Assembly (NCBI RefSeq): GCF_002407185.1
Contig: NZ_CP023563.1
Span: 3,038,001 to 3,102,000 of the forward strand
Origin: Brachybacterium vulturis
GTDB lineage: Bacteria; Actinomycetota; Actinomycetes; Actinomycetales; Dermabacteraceae
DNA length: 64,000 bases
Direction of reading: 5' to 3'
Below the pieces are notes generated by a model. That model saw only the letters and a program-made list of their open reading frames with translations, did not search any database and was not told the origin of the DNA. Made by a program: the position numbers and the translations under genes. Positions 54,984 to 62,658 of the stretch are shown here, one piece after another; position 1 is the first letter of the stretch, and every line of letters begins with the position of its first letter.

Positions 54984-56276
54984 TCAGCGCTCGGAGGAGG
55001 ACTCCTCGTCCTCCTCGACCGCGAGCCCCTCCTGACGGGCGTAGACCTCCCACCGCGGGGCGGTGGGGATCCGGCGCAGATCCGGCCCGAGCATCCCCAC
55101 CAGGGCTCCGAGCGCCAGCACGGAGGCGAAGACGAGCATCGTGGGCATGACGCCCAGGAGGTCCAGCCCCCAGCCGGCGACTGCCGGGGCCAGCGGCATC
55201 AGCGCCGAGGAGACCACCCGCATCAGCGAGCTGACCCGCCCCTGCATCGCCACGGGCGTGATGTGGGTGAAGAAGCCCTGGCTGGAGGCATTGATGGCCG
55301 GTATCCCGACCCCCAGCACGGCGTAGGCCACGCCGATCCAGATCATGCCGGGGTCGACGGCGAGGAACACCCCGACCAGCGCCATCAGCACGACGGGAGC
55401 GATCGCGAGCATCCCCGTCGGGACCGTGTCCACCAGGCGCGGTGCGAGGACCGCGCCGAGCAGGATCGCCGCGGCCAGCACCGTGTTCAGCAGGCCGATC
55501 CGGGTGGCCGAGACCCCGTCGGAGGCGAGACTCAGCAGCACCGCGAAGATCAGGCCGTTGGCCCCGAGGTTCACCGAGGACGCGATCGCGAGGATCTGCA
55601 GGCGCAGGGGCTGGGAGATCATCCAGCCGAGCGCCTCGCGCAGGTCCTCCCCCACCTTCGTGCGCTCCGTGCCGGCGACCCGCGGGTGGTACCGGCGCCG
55701 CATGCTGAGGGTCGCGATGACCGAGCCGAGGTTGCCCAGCAGCTGGGCCAGCGGCGGGAACACGATCGACAGGCCGAGCAGCGCACCGCCGGCGGGGCCC
55801 GCGGCCATCTCCACCGCGGCCTGACGGCCCTGGTTCACAGAGACCGCCCGGGGCAGCTGCGTGGTGGGCACGAGCTGTTTGAGCATGGCGTTGGAGGCGC
55901 TGCCCAGCAGCGTCTCGCGGAACCTGTCGGCGAACGCCAGGGCGGCCAGCACCACGGCCCCGGCCACCCCGGTCAGCAGCACGATGACCAGCACCGCCTG
56001 GACGGCGGCACCGAGCACCCCGGCCAGCAGCCGCAGGCGCCGCCGTTCGGCGCGGTCCGCGAGCAGTCCGCCCGGGATCAGACCGACCAGCGCGCCGAGT
56101 CCCTGGACCAGTGCGACCAGCCCCGTGATGCCGAGATCCTCGGTGACCATGAAGGTCACCAGGGGAAAGGCGAAGGCTCCGATCCCGGTGCCGATATCCA
56201 GCAACAGGTCGCCGATCAGCCACCGCAGGTACTCGGGGTTGCGGCGCAGCGGGGTCGGGACCTGCTCCGCCGCCAT
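54984..56276 (-). CDS. Major facilitator superfamily transporter (MFS_3/EntS-like)
   Basis: 430 residues with about twelve membrane segments, starting at YLRWLIGDLLLDIGTGIGAF. The loop GGLLADRAERRRLRLL between helices 2 and 3 is the MFS signature. The second half repeats it (LLNTVLAAAILLGAVLAPRLVDTV). Pattern is closest to the exporter group with EntS and macrolide efflux proteins. The C-terminus is cytosolic and acidic (EEDEESSSER). It is an exporter of unknown substrate, divergent from dapD by 90 bp. Confidence 0.9.
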   Translation of the reverse strand: MAAEQVPTPLRRNPEYLRWLIGDLLLDIGTGIGAFAFPLVTFMVTEDLGITGLVALVQGLGALVGLIPGGLLADRAERRRLRLLAGVLGAAVQAVLVIVLLTGVAGAVVLAALAFADRFRETLLGSASNAMLKQLVPTTQLPRAVSVNQGRQAAVEMAAGPAGGALLGLSIVFPPLAQLLGNLGSVIATLSMRRRYHPRVAGTERTKVGEDLREALGWMISQPLRLQILAIASSVNLGANGLIFAVLLSLASDGVSATRIGLLNTVLAAAILLGAVLAPRLVDTVPTGMLAIAPVVLMALVGVFLAVDPGMIWIGVAYAVLGVGIPAINASSQGFFTHITPVAMQGRVSSLMRVVSSALMPLAPAVAGWGLDLLGVMPTMLVFASVLALGALVGMLGPDLRRIPTAPRWEVYARQEGLAVEEDEESSSER

Positions 56277-56354
56277 CAGCGCCGGCCGCCGGGCACCGAT
56301 GTGCGGTTCGCCCCGGGCGGGGCGTCACGCATGACCTGGCACCCCGGAAGTTCG

Positions 56355-56360
56355 TAGACT
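56355..56360 (+). promoter_or_regulatory. -10 element, leaderless dapD transcript
   Basis: TAGACT is followed by 6 nt and then the ATG of dapD. Confidence 0.55.
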
Positions 56361-56366
56361 CCGGAG

Positions 56367-57350
56367 ATGACCACGACGACTTCGGACTCCCCCGCCTCGA
56401 AGGCCTGGGGCATCGCACTCACCACCCTTGGTGCCGACGGCTCCGTCCTGGATGCATGGTATCCCTCGCCCCGGCTCGGGGAGGCTCCTTCGCAGATCCG
56501 GAGCCATCCGCTGCATGCCCAGCTGACCGCCGCCGCCCGGGCCGACGAGGTGCGGGGCACCACGCAGGAGGTCGTGGTCCGCACGATCTCGCTGGCCGAG
56601 GCCCCTGCCGACGCGGTCGACGCCTACCTGCGCCTGCACCTGCTCTCCCATCGGCTGGTCCAGCCCAACGCGCAGAACCTCGAGGGGCTGTTCGGGACGC
56701 TCACCAACGTGGTGTGGACCTCCGAGGGGCCCTGCGCCGTGGCCGGCTTCGAGGAGACCCGCCTGCGCCTGATCGCGGCGGGACGCACTCCCACCGTGTT
56801 CAGCCTCGACAAGTTCCCGCGCATGGTCGATTACGTGCTGCCCGCCGGGGTGCGCATCGGTGACGCGGACCGGGTCCGCCTGGGCGCGCATCTGGCCGAG
56901 GGCACCACCGTCATGCACGAGGGCTTCGTGAACTTCAACGCCGGGACCCTGGGCGCCTCGATGATCGAGGGCCGCATCTCCCAGGGCGTCGTCGTGGGCG
57001 ACGGCTCGGACATCGGTGGCGGCGCCTCGACGATGGGCACCCTCTCCGGTGGCGGGACCGAGCGGGTGAGCATCGGCCGCCGCTCGCTGGTGGGCGCCGA
57101 GGCGGGCGTGGGCATCGCGCTCGGCGACGACTGCGTGGTCGAGGCGGGGCTGTACGTCACCGCCGGCACCAAGGTGGAGCTCGTCGGCGAGGCCGGTGCC
57201 GGATCCGACCAGCCGCAGGTGGTCGCGGCGCGGGACCTCTCCGGCGTGGCGAACCTGCTGTTCCGTCGCCACTCGCTGACCGGTGCGGTGCAGGCGGTGG
57301 CCCGCGCGGGGCAGACCGTCGAGCTCAACGCCGCGCTGCACGCGAACTGA
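56367..57350 (+). CDS. dapD: Tetrahydrodipicolinate N-succinyltransferase
   Basis: 327 residues, the actinobacterial DapD type. It transfers succinyl from succinyl-CoA to tetrahydrodipicolinate, the first step of the succinylase branch. The C-terminal left-handed beta-helix is built from hexapeptides: [58 protein letters not shown]. The catalytic region [20 protein letters not shown] is intact. It is followed on the same strand by a secreted protein gene, 22 nt away. Confidence 0.95.
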   Translation: MTTTTSDSPASKAWGIALTTLGADGSVLDAWYPSPRLGEAPSQIRSHPLHAQLTAAARADEVRGTTQEVVVRTISLAEAPADAVDAYLRLHLLSHRLVQPNAQNLEGLFGTLTNVVWTSEGPCAVAGFEETRLRLIAAGRTPTVFSLDKFPRMVDYVLPAGVRIGDADRVRLGAHLAEGTTVMHEGFVNFNAGTLGASMIEGRISQGVVVGDGSDIGGGASTMGTLSGGGTERVSIGRRSLVGAEAGVGIALGDDCVVEAGLYVTAGTKVELVGEAGAGSDQPQVVAARDLSGVANLLFRRHSLTGAVQAVARAGQTVELNAALHAN

Positions 57351-57372
57351 CACCGGGCCTGGGGGAGGCGAG

Positions 57373-58323
57373 ATGGCCGCACGCGCGCGTCGGCGCACCC
57401 GGAGGCGGGAGCGTTCGGTCGCTCGGCACCTCGCGGTCCCGCTGGTGATGGTGCTGCTGTTCGCCGGCATCGCCGGGGGCAGCTATGTGGCGCTGCAGCG
57501 CTACGGCTCCCCCGCGCATGAGGGCACCTGCGTGGCGACGGGCCTGGGCACCAGTCATCGCTACTCCACCGACCGGGTCTCCAACGCGGCGCTGATCAGC
57601 GCGGTCGCCGTGGACCGGGAGCTGCCGCCGCGGGCGGCCTCCATCGCGCTGGCGACCGCCTACCAGGAGTCCCAGCTGCAGAACATCGACTACGGGGACC
57701 GCGACTCCCTGGGCCTGTTCCAGCAGCGGCCCTCCCAGGGCTGGGGCACCGAGGAGCAGATCCAGGACCCGGTCTTCTCCACCAACGCCTTCTACGACGC
57801 GCTGGTGACGATCCCCGGCTACCGGAACGCGGACATCAACGACGTGGCCCAGCAGGTCCAGCGCTCCGGCCATCCGGAGGCCTACCGGGACCACGAGACC
57901 GAGGGCCGGCTCTATGCCTCGGCCCTGACCGGGCAGAGCGGGCCGAACCTGGTGTGCACCCTCGGTGCGGTCGGCGCGACCGTCTCCCCGGAGCAGGTCC
58001 GGGCCGAGCTGGAGCGCCAGTTCCCGCGTTCTGTCGAGTCCGGCCGGTTGAGCGCGGGCCTCGACGCCGCCTCGAGCACGGCCCCGCAACTGCCCGAGCA
58101 TGCGGGCGCGATGGCGCTCGTGATCGATCCGGGCGGGGACGACGCGCTGGGCTGGGCGGTCGCGAACTGGGCGGTTGCCCGCGCCGCGGACGACGGGGTG
58201 GTCCAGGTGTCCTACCAGGGACGGGTCTGGGACCGCTCCGTGCGCGGCGAGGAGGCCGGGAGCTGGGGCACCGCCGAGGGCGGCAGCGCGGAGCGTGTGG
58301 TGGTGCTGGTCAGCGGGCGCTGA
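57373..58323 (+). CDS. Membrane-anchored or secreted protein with a lysozyme-like segment
   Basis: 316 residues, with GGGGGAGG about 5 nt before the ATG. The start is Arg-rich (AARARRRTRRRER), then one membrane helix (VPLVMVLLFAGIAGGSYVAL) that is either anchor or signal. The outer part has ASIALATAYQESQLQNIDYG and DSLGLFQQRPSQGWGTEEQI, a lysozyme/transglycosylase-like pattern with Glu in YQESQ. Similar proteins are often labelled heavy metal transporter in databases; nothing here supports transport. A cell-wall-acting role is plausible but unproven. It shares an 18-bp palindrome with gltA at its end. Confidence 0.72.
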   Translation: MAARARRRTRRRERSVARHLAVPLVMVLLFAGIAGGSYVALQRYGSPAHEGTCVATGLGTSHRYSTDRVSNAALISAVAVDRELPPRAASIALATAYQESQLQNIDYGDRDSLGLFQQRPSQGWGTEEQIQDPVFSTNAFYDALVTIPGYRNADINDVAQQVQRSGHPEAYRDHETEGRLYASALTGQSGPNLVCTLGAVGATVSPEQVRAELERQFPRSVESGRLSAGLDAASSTAPQLPEHAGAMALVIDPGGDDALGWAVANWAVARAADDGVVQVSYQGRVWDRSVRGEEAGSWGTAEGGSAERVVVLVSGR

Positions 58324-58338
58324 GCCCGCGCGGGCTCA
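58321..58338. terminator. 18-bp stop-stop palindrome between convergent genes
   Basis: TGAGCCCGCGCGGGCTCA is a perfect palindrome whose first three bases are the stop of the lysozyme-like gene and whose last three are the gltA stop on the other strand. It is likely a compact bidirectional terminator. Confidence 0.5.
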
Positions 58339-59688
58339 GCCCCGGTTCGCGATGTCGGACTGCAGGGCCGCCAGGCGCAGCTCGCTGGTGCCGGTGCGCT
58401 CGCCCATCTCCTGGTAGGTGCGCTCCGCGTGCCCGGTGTAGATCTGGCGGGGCCGGCCGATCTTGGTCTCCGGGTCGTGGACCATCTCCTCCCACTGGGC
58501 GATCCAGCCCGGCAGGCGGCCGATGGAGAACAGCACCGTGAACATCTCGGTGGGGAAGCCGATGGCCTTGTAGATCAGGCCCGTGTAGAAGTCGACGTTC
58601 GGGTAGAGCTTGCGCTCGACGAAGTAGTCGTCCTCCAGCGCGATCTCCTCGAGCTTCATGGCCAGCTCGAGCCGCTCGTCGTGGACGCCGAGGCGTTCGA
58701 GCACATCGTCGGCGATCTTCTTGACGAGGCGGGCGCGCGGATCGTAGTTCTTGTACACCCGGTGGCCGAAGCCCATCAGGCGGATCCCGTCCTCCTTGTT
58801 CTTGACCTTCTCCATGAAGTCGCGCGGATCGATGCCCTCGGCCTGGATCTGGTCGAGCATGTCCATCACCGCGGCGTTGGCGCCGCCGTGGGCGGGGCCC
58901 GAGAGCGCGCCGATGCCGGCGGAGATCGAGGTGAACAGGTTCGCCTGGGCGGAGCCGACCAGGCGCACAGCGGAGGTGGAGCAGTTCTGCTCATGGTCGG
59001 CGTGCAGGATCAGCAGCTGCTCCATCGCGCGCACCACGACCGGGTCGGCGATGTAGTCCTCGACCGGGAAGCCGAAGGTCAGGCGCAGGAAGTTCTCGAT
59101 CAGCGAGAGCCGGTTGTCCGGGTAGAGCAGGGCGTGGCCCTGGGCGATGCGGTGCGCGTAGGCCGCCATCGTGGGCAGCTTCGCGAGCAGCCGCACGGCG
59201 GAGATCCGCACCTGCTCCTCGTCGAAGGGGTCCAGGGTGTCCTGGTAGAAGGTCGACAGCGCCGAGGTCCCGGCCTGGAGCACGGCCATCGGGTGCGCAT
59301 CCCGCGGGAAGTTGTCGAACATGCGCTTGAAGCGCTCGTCGAGCAGGGTGCGGTGCTCGACCTTGGCCTCGAAGTTGTCGAGCTGGCCCTTGGTGGGCAG
59401 CTCGCCGTTGATCAGCAGGTACGCCACCTCGAGGTAGCTCGACTTCTCGGCGAGCTGCTCGATGGGGTAGCCGCGGTAGCGCAGGATGCCCTCGTCGCCG
59501 TCGATGTACGTGATCGACGACTTCGCGTTCGCGGTGTTCATGAAGCCGGGGTCGTAGGTGACGTGACCGGTCTGCTTGCGCAGCGGACCGATCGAGATGC
59601 CGGCGTTGCCCTCCACGGCGGGAACGGTGGGGAGGTCGAGTGTCGTCTCCCCCAGGCTGAGCTGAGCAGACGTCGTCGCGTGATCCAT
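58336..59688 (-). CDS. gltA: Citrate synthase (type II)
   Basis: 450 residues. It condenses acetyl-CoA and oxaloacetate at the entry of the TCA cycle. The N-terminal beta region marks the hexameric, Gram-negative-like type found in actinobacteria (SITYIDGDEGILRYRGYPIE). Catalytic His motifs are ALSGPAHGGANAAVMDML and RLMGFGHRVYKNYDPRA, with the catalytic Asp in YPNVDFYTGL. The ribosome site GGAGAG lies 5 nt before the ATG; the frame is open further up but without support. It is on the same strand as dapC and follows it. Confidence 0.96.
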   Translation of the reverse strand: MDHATTSAQLSLGETTLDLPTVPAVEGNAGISIGPLRKQTGHVTYDPGFMNTANAKSSITYIDGDEGILRYRGYPIEQLAEKSSYLEVAYLLINGELPTKGQLDNFEAKVEHRTLLDERFKRMFDNFPRDAHPMAVLQAGTSALSTFYQDTLDPFDEEQVRISAVRLLAKLPTMAAYAHRIAQGHALLYPDNRLSLIENFLRLTFGFPVEDYIADPVVVRAMEQLLILHADHEQNCSTSAVRLVGSAQANLFTSISAGIGALSGPAHGGANAAVMDMLDQIQAEGIDPRDFMEKVKNKEDGIRLMGFGHRVYKNYDPRARLVKKIADDVLERLGVHDERLELAMKLEEIALEDDYFVERKLYPNVDFYTGLIYKAIGFPTEMFTVLFSIGRLPGWIAQWEEMVHDPETKIGRPRQIYTGHAERTYQEMGERTGTSELRLAALQSDIANRG

Positions 59689-59719
59689 GGGCTCTCCGTT
59701 GTGCGTGGTCGGCTCGGTG

Positions 59720-59737
59720 CGGCGCCCGCGGGCGCCG
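59720..59737. terminator. GC hairpin between dapC and gltA
   Basis: CGGCGCCC and GGGCGCCG form an 8-bp near-perfect palindrome 7 bp beyond the dapC stop. It could stop dapC transcription or act in the gltA leader. Confidence 0.45.
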
Positions 59738-59743
59738 AAGATT

Positions 59744-60934
59744 CTACTGGCGCTCGAGGCGCCGGGCGGCGGCAGCGATCCGCTCATCGGTCGCGGTGAG
59801 GGCAACCCGGACGAAATCTCCACCACCGCCACCATAGAACATCCCGGGTGCCACCAGGATGCCGCTGGCTGCGAGGCGTTCGACACTGGTCATCGCGTCC
59901 TCGCCGAAGGTGGTCCACAGGTACAGCCCCGCCTGGGAGCCCTGGATCGATCCACCGGCGGCCCGCAGCGCGGACCCGAGCAGCGTGCGCCGGGCGCGAT
60001 AGATCTCACGCTGGGCGGCCGGGGCCTCGTCATCGTCGAGAGCTGCGGTCATCGCGGTCTGGAGCGGTCCGGGCAGCATCATCCCGGCCTGCTTGCGCAC
60101 CGCCACCAGCTCGCCCACCAGAGCGGGATCCCCGGCGACGAAGGCCGCCCGGTAGCCGGCGAGGTTGGACTGCTTGGACAGCGAGTACACGCACAGCAGC
60201 CCCTCGAGCGCACCACCGCTCACGCGCGGGTCCAGCACCGAGGGGACCTCGTCCACGGTCCATGGCAGCAGTGCGTAGCACTCGTCGGAGGCGACGACGA
60301 TCCCCCGCTCACGGGCCCAGCGCACCACGGCGGCCAGCTGCGTGACGTCGAGCACCTCGCCGGTGGGGTTCGACGGGGAGTTCAGCCACAGCAGCCGGAT
60401 CCGCGGTGCGACCGCCGGGTCGGGCAGGGCCGCATCGCCATGGGCCGCTAGCTGAGCCATGTCCACCGGCAGCGGCTCGGCGCCGATGAGGCGCGCACCG
60501 ATGTCGTAGGTGGGATAGGCGATGTGGGGGAACGCGACGACGTCCCCGGGGCCGAGGCCGAGCTGGAACGGGAGGTGCGCGACGAGCTCCTTGGAGCCGA
60601 TGGTGGGCAGCACGCCCTCGACGCCGAGCGACTCCGGCGCGCCGCGGTGGCGACGGACGAAGCGCGCGAGCGCCTCGCGCAGGGCCGGGGTGCCGAGCGT
60701 GGTCGGGTAGCCGGGGCTGTCGGCCGCGCCGGCGAGGGCCGCCTGCACCAGGGCGGGCGTCGGATCCACCGGGGTGCCGACGGAGAGGTCCACGATGCCG
60801 TCCGGATGCGCCGCGGCGCGCTGCTTGGCCGGGAGCAGGGAATCCCAGGGGAAGGCGGGCAGTCGCTGGGCGAGCCCCGTGCGGGCGGTCGCCCGGCGCG
60901 GCGCGGCCGAGCGGGGGCCGGAGGTCACCGCCAT
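59744..60934 (-). CDS. dapC: Succinyldiaminopimelate transaminase
   Basis: 396 residues, fold-type I PLP aminotransferase. It makes N-succinyl-diaminopimelate from the keto form, between DapD and DapE. Motifs: WLNSPSNPTGEVLD, SDECYALLPW and the PLP lysine in YSLSKQSNLAGYR; the C-terminal Arg in DFVRVALTA. The first ~22 residues are Arg/Ala-rich. It starts 3 nt after the ferredoxin stop on the same strand, the same pairing as fdxC-dapC (Rv1177-Rv1178). Confidence 0.94.
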   Translation of the reverse strand: MAVTSGPRSAAPRRATARTGLAQRLPAFPWDSLLPAKQRAAAHPDGIVDLSVGTPVDPTPALVQAALAGAADSPGYPTTLGTPALREALARFVRRHRGAPESLGVEGVLPTIGSKELVAHLPFQLGLGPGDVVAFPHIAYPTYDIGARLIGAEPLPVDMAQLAAHGDAALPDPAVAPRIRLLWLNSPSNPTGEVLDVTQLAAVVRWARERGIVVASDECYALLPWTVDEVPSVLDPRVSGGALEGLLCVYSLSKQSNLAGYRAAFVAGDPALVGELVAVRKQAGMMLPGPLQTAMTAALDDDEAPAAQREIYRARRTLLGSALRAAGGSIQGSQAGLYLWTTFGEDAMTSVERLAASGILVAPGMFYGGGGGDFVRVALTATDERIAAAARRLERQ

Positions 60935-60937
60935 GGC

Positions 60938-61267
60938 TCAGGCCAGAGGGTTCGGCTGCAGCGGAAGGGCCTCGATGATCGGGTGGTCCTTGTCGATCAC
61001 GCCCATCTTCGCCGCGCCGCCGGGGGCCCCGAGATCGTCGAAGAACTCGACGTTGGCCTTGTAGTACTCGGCCCACTGATCCGGGGTGTCGTCCTCGTAG
61101 AAGATCGCCTCGACCGGGCAGACGGGTTCGCAGGCACCGCAGTCCACGCATTCGTCGGGCTGGATGTACAGCATCCGATTGCCCTCGTAGATGCAGTCCA
61201 CCGGGCACTCGTCGACGCAGGCGCGGTCCTTCACGTCGACGCAGGGCAGGGCGATGACGTAGGTCAT
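60938..61267 (-). CDS. fdxA: 7Fe ferredoxin
   Basis: 109 residues. The cysteine set CVDVKDRACVDECPVDC and CVDCGACEPVCPVEA fits one [3Fe-4S] and one [4Fe-4S] cluster, as in FdxA/FdxC of actinobacteria. The C-terminal extension (DQWAEYYKANVEFFDDLG) is typical of this class. GAAGGAAG lies about 6 nt before the ATG. It is upstream of and almost contiguous with dapC. It carries electrons in the cytosol; partners are unknown. Confidence 0.95.
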   Translation of the reverse strand: MTYVIALPCVDVKDRACVDECPVDCIYEGNRMLYIQPDECVDCGACEPVCPVEAIFYEDDTPDQWAEYYKANVEFFDDLGAPGGAAKMGVIDKDHPIIEALPLQPNPLA

Positions 61268-61395
61268 GGGCGGCTTCCTTCGGTCGGAGACGGCACCCAT
61301 CATCTCATCCCGGCCGCTGACCGGAGGGCGCGACGAGGAGGCGGCCCGCGGAGGTGACAGGTTGCACAGCCGGGCCCGGGGCCGGGGATCGGGGA

Positions 61396-61401
61396 TAGCC
61401 T
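61396..61401 (+). promoter_or_regulatory. -10 element, leaderless transcript of the SH3-like gene
   Basis: TAGCCT is followed by 6 nt, which include GGAGG, and then the ATG. Confidence 0.45.
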
Positions 61402-61407
61402 CGGAGG

Positions 61408-61680
61408 ATGACGTCGCCCGATGAGCCCCGGCCCCGCGCCGGCTGGGCGCCCTTCCTGCGGGAGGGGCGCCGGGTGGTGCTGCGCTATGCGATCGACGCG
61501 GAGCGCTCGCCGCACGGGGAGTCGATGACGGACGCGCTGGGCACCATCGTGAGCAGCGACCAGGCCGCCGTGCAGGTGATGACCCGCCGCGGGCAGATCC
61601 GGGTGCCGCGGGCACTGGTCATCGCGGCGAAGGAGGTGCCTCCACCGCCGGTCCGGCGGCGGGGGCCCGCCGCGCCCTGA
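61408..61680 (+). CDS. Small SH3-like protein related to GNAT N-terminal domains
   Basis: 90 residues. The core GRRVVLRYAIDAERS, DALGTIVSSDQAAVQVMTRR, GQIRVPRALVIAAKEVPPPP looks like the N-terminal SH3-like domain of an actinobacterial acetyltransferase group, with the same KxVPPPP end, but the acetyltransferase part is absent. A stand-alone accessory domain is therefore likely. The last 62 bp overlap the end of the convergent phosphatidyltransferase gene. GGAGG lies only 1-2 nt before the ATG, too close to work as usual, so leaderless start is favoured. Confidence 0.68.
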   Translation: MTSPDEPRPRAGWAPFLREGRRVVLRYAIDAERSPHGESMTDALGTIVSSDQAAVQVMTRRGQIRVPRALVIAAKEVPPPPVRRRGPAAP

Positions 61681-62200
61681 GGATGTAGTCGATCCCCGAG
61701 ACCGTGTGGAGCACCACGCCGAGCCAGATCAGCGCCTGCGCGGCCGGGATCAGGTCCGGCCACCAGGCGGCGGCGGCGACCAGCAGGAACACCGAGGTCA
61801 TCAGGACGAAGGTGCGGACCTTGCCGAGCCAGGACACCGCGATCCGCCCGCCGAGCGCCGCCCCGGTCGCGAGCACCACCATCGCCACGTCCAGGACCAC
61901 GATGAGCACGAGCGCCGCCCAGGGCAGCAGGCCCGCCACGGCCAGGGACAGCACGATCGCCGCCAGCCCGATGCGGTCCGCGATCGGATCGATGATCGCC
62001 CCGACGCGGCTGCTCTGGTCCAGCGCCCTGGCGAGCATCCCGTCCACCCAGTCGGTGCACGCCCACACCAGCAGCAGCACCACCGCGAGGGTGTCGGGAC
62101 CGTCCAGCAGCAGCAGGCACACCGGCGACAGCAGCACGAACCGCAGCAGGGTGATGAGGTTCGGGACGGTCGCCCAGTCGGGACGGGGGGAGGCGCTCAT
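61619..62200 (-). CDS. CDP-alcohol phosphatidyltransferase (PgsA-like)
   Basis: 193 residues. It transfers a phosphatidyl group from CDP-diacylglycerol to an alcohol acceptor in the membrane. The family signature is DWVDGMLARALDQSSRVGAI followed by IDPIADR, matching DG-x2-AR-x8-G-x3-D-x3-D. About five to six membrane segments surround it (LITLLRFVLLSPVCLLLL, LPWALVLIVVLDVAMVVL, FVLMTSVFLLVAAAAWW). It could be phosphatidylglycerophosphate synthase or a related enzyme; the substrate is not fixed by sequence. It overlaps the SH3-like gene at the 3' end. Confidence 0.9.
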   Translation of the reverse strand: MSASPRPDWATVPNLITLLRFVLLSPVCLLLLDGPDTLAVVLLLVWACTDWVDGMLARALDQSSRVGAIIDPIADRIGLAAIVLSLAVAGLLPWAALVLIVVLDVAMVVLATGAALGGRIAVSWLGKVRTFVLMTSVFLLVAAAAWWPDLIPAAQALIWLGVVLHTVSGIDYILRARRAPAAGPAVEAPPSPR

Positions 62201-62204
62201 GTGC

Positions 62205-62654
62205 TCAGCGTGCCCGAGGGACGAGCTTCCCGAGAACCGTGATCACGGCCGCCGCGAGGAAGGGGATCGCGATGCCGAGACCCTGGACGATCCATCCCGA
62301 CAGCTGCGGGACGTCGCCGATCATCGCCGGCAGCAGCACCCCGCCGCCGACGCTCCTGCCCAGGAACGGGGTGGCCAGCATCCCCCACAGGCAGCCCAGC
62401 ACCAGCAGCGGGAACCGCGAGCCGGTCGCCGACCACAGGAACACGCAGGTGACCACCTGGAACGCCGCCCCGAAGAGCATCCCCACCGGGACATCGAAGC
62501 CGAACAGCCCGAGCTCCAGCCGATGCGTGGTGAGCATCAGGAGCACCGAGATGATCGCGAGCACGATCGCCATCGCGGCCTGCGCGCCGCGGGCCGCGAG
62601 GGAGTCGGTGTCGACCCTGCGGGTCGACCCCGACGGCGACGGCGCGGGGGTCAC
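62205..62654 (-). CDS. Small four-helix membrane protein
   Basis: 149 residues from a GTG start 5 nt after the typA stop, with GGAAG upstream inside the end of typA. Four hydrophobic segments: AAMAIVLAIISVLLMLTTHR, VPVGMLFGAAFQVVTCVFLW, FPLLVLGCLWGMLATPFLG and IVQGLGIAIPFLAAAVITVL. The N-terminal ~30 residues are polar. It is in an operon with typA and the downstream phosphatidyltransferase, 4 bp apart. It may belong to the DUF6113 group found near ferredoxin and typA in actinobacteria (low certainty). No function is known. Confidence 0.75.
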   Translation of the reverse strand: MTPAPSPSGSTRRVDTDSLAARGAQAAMAIVLAIISVLLMLTTHRLELGLFGFDVPVGMLFGAAFQVVTCVFLWSATGSRFPLLVLGCLWGMLATPFLGRSVGGGVLLPAMIGDVPQLSGWIVQGLGIAIPFLAAAVITVLGKLVPRAR

Positions 62655-62658
62655 TGCG

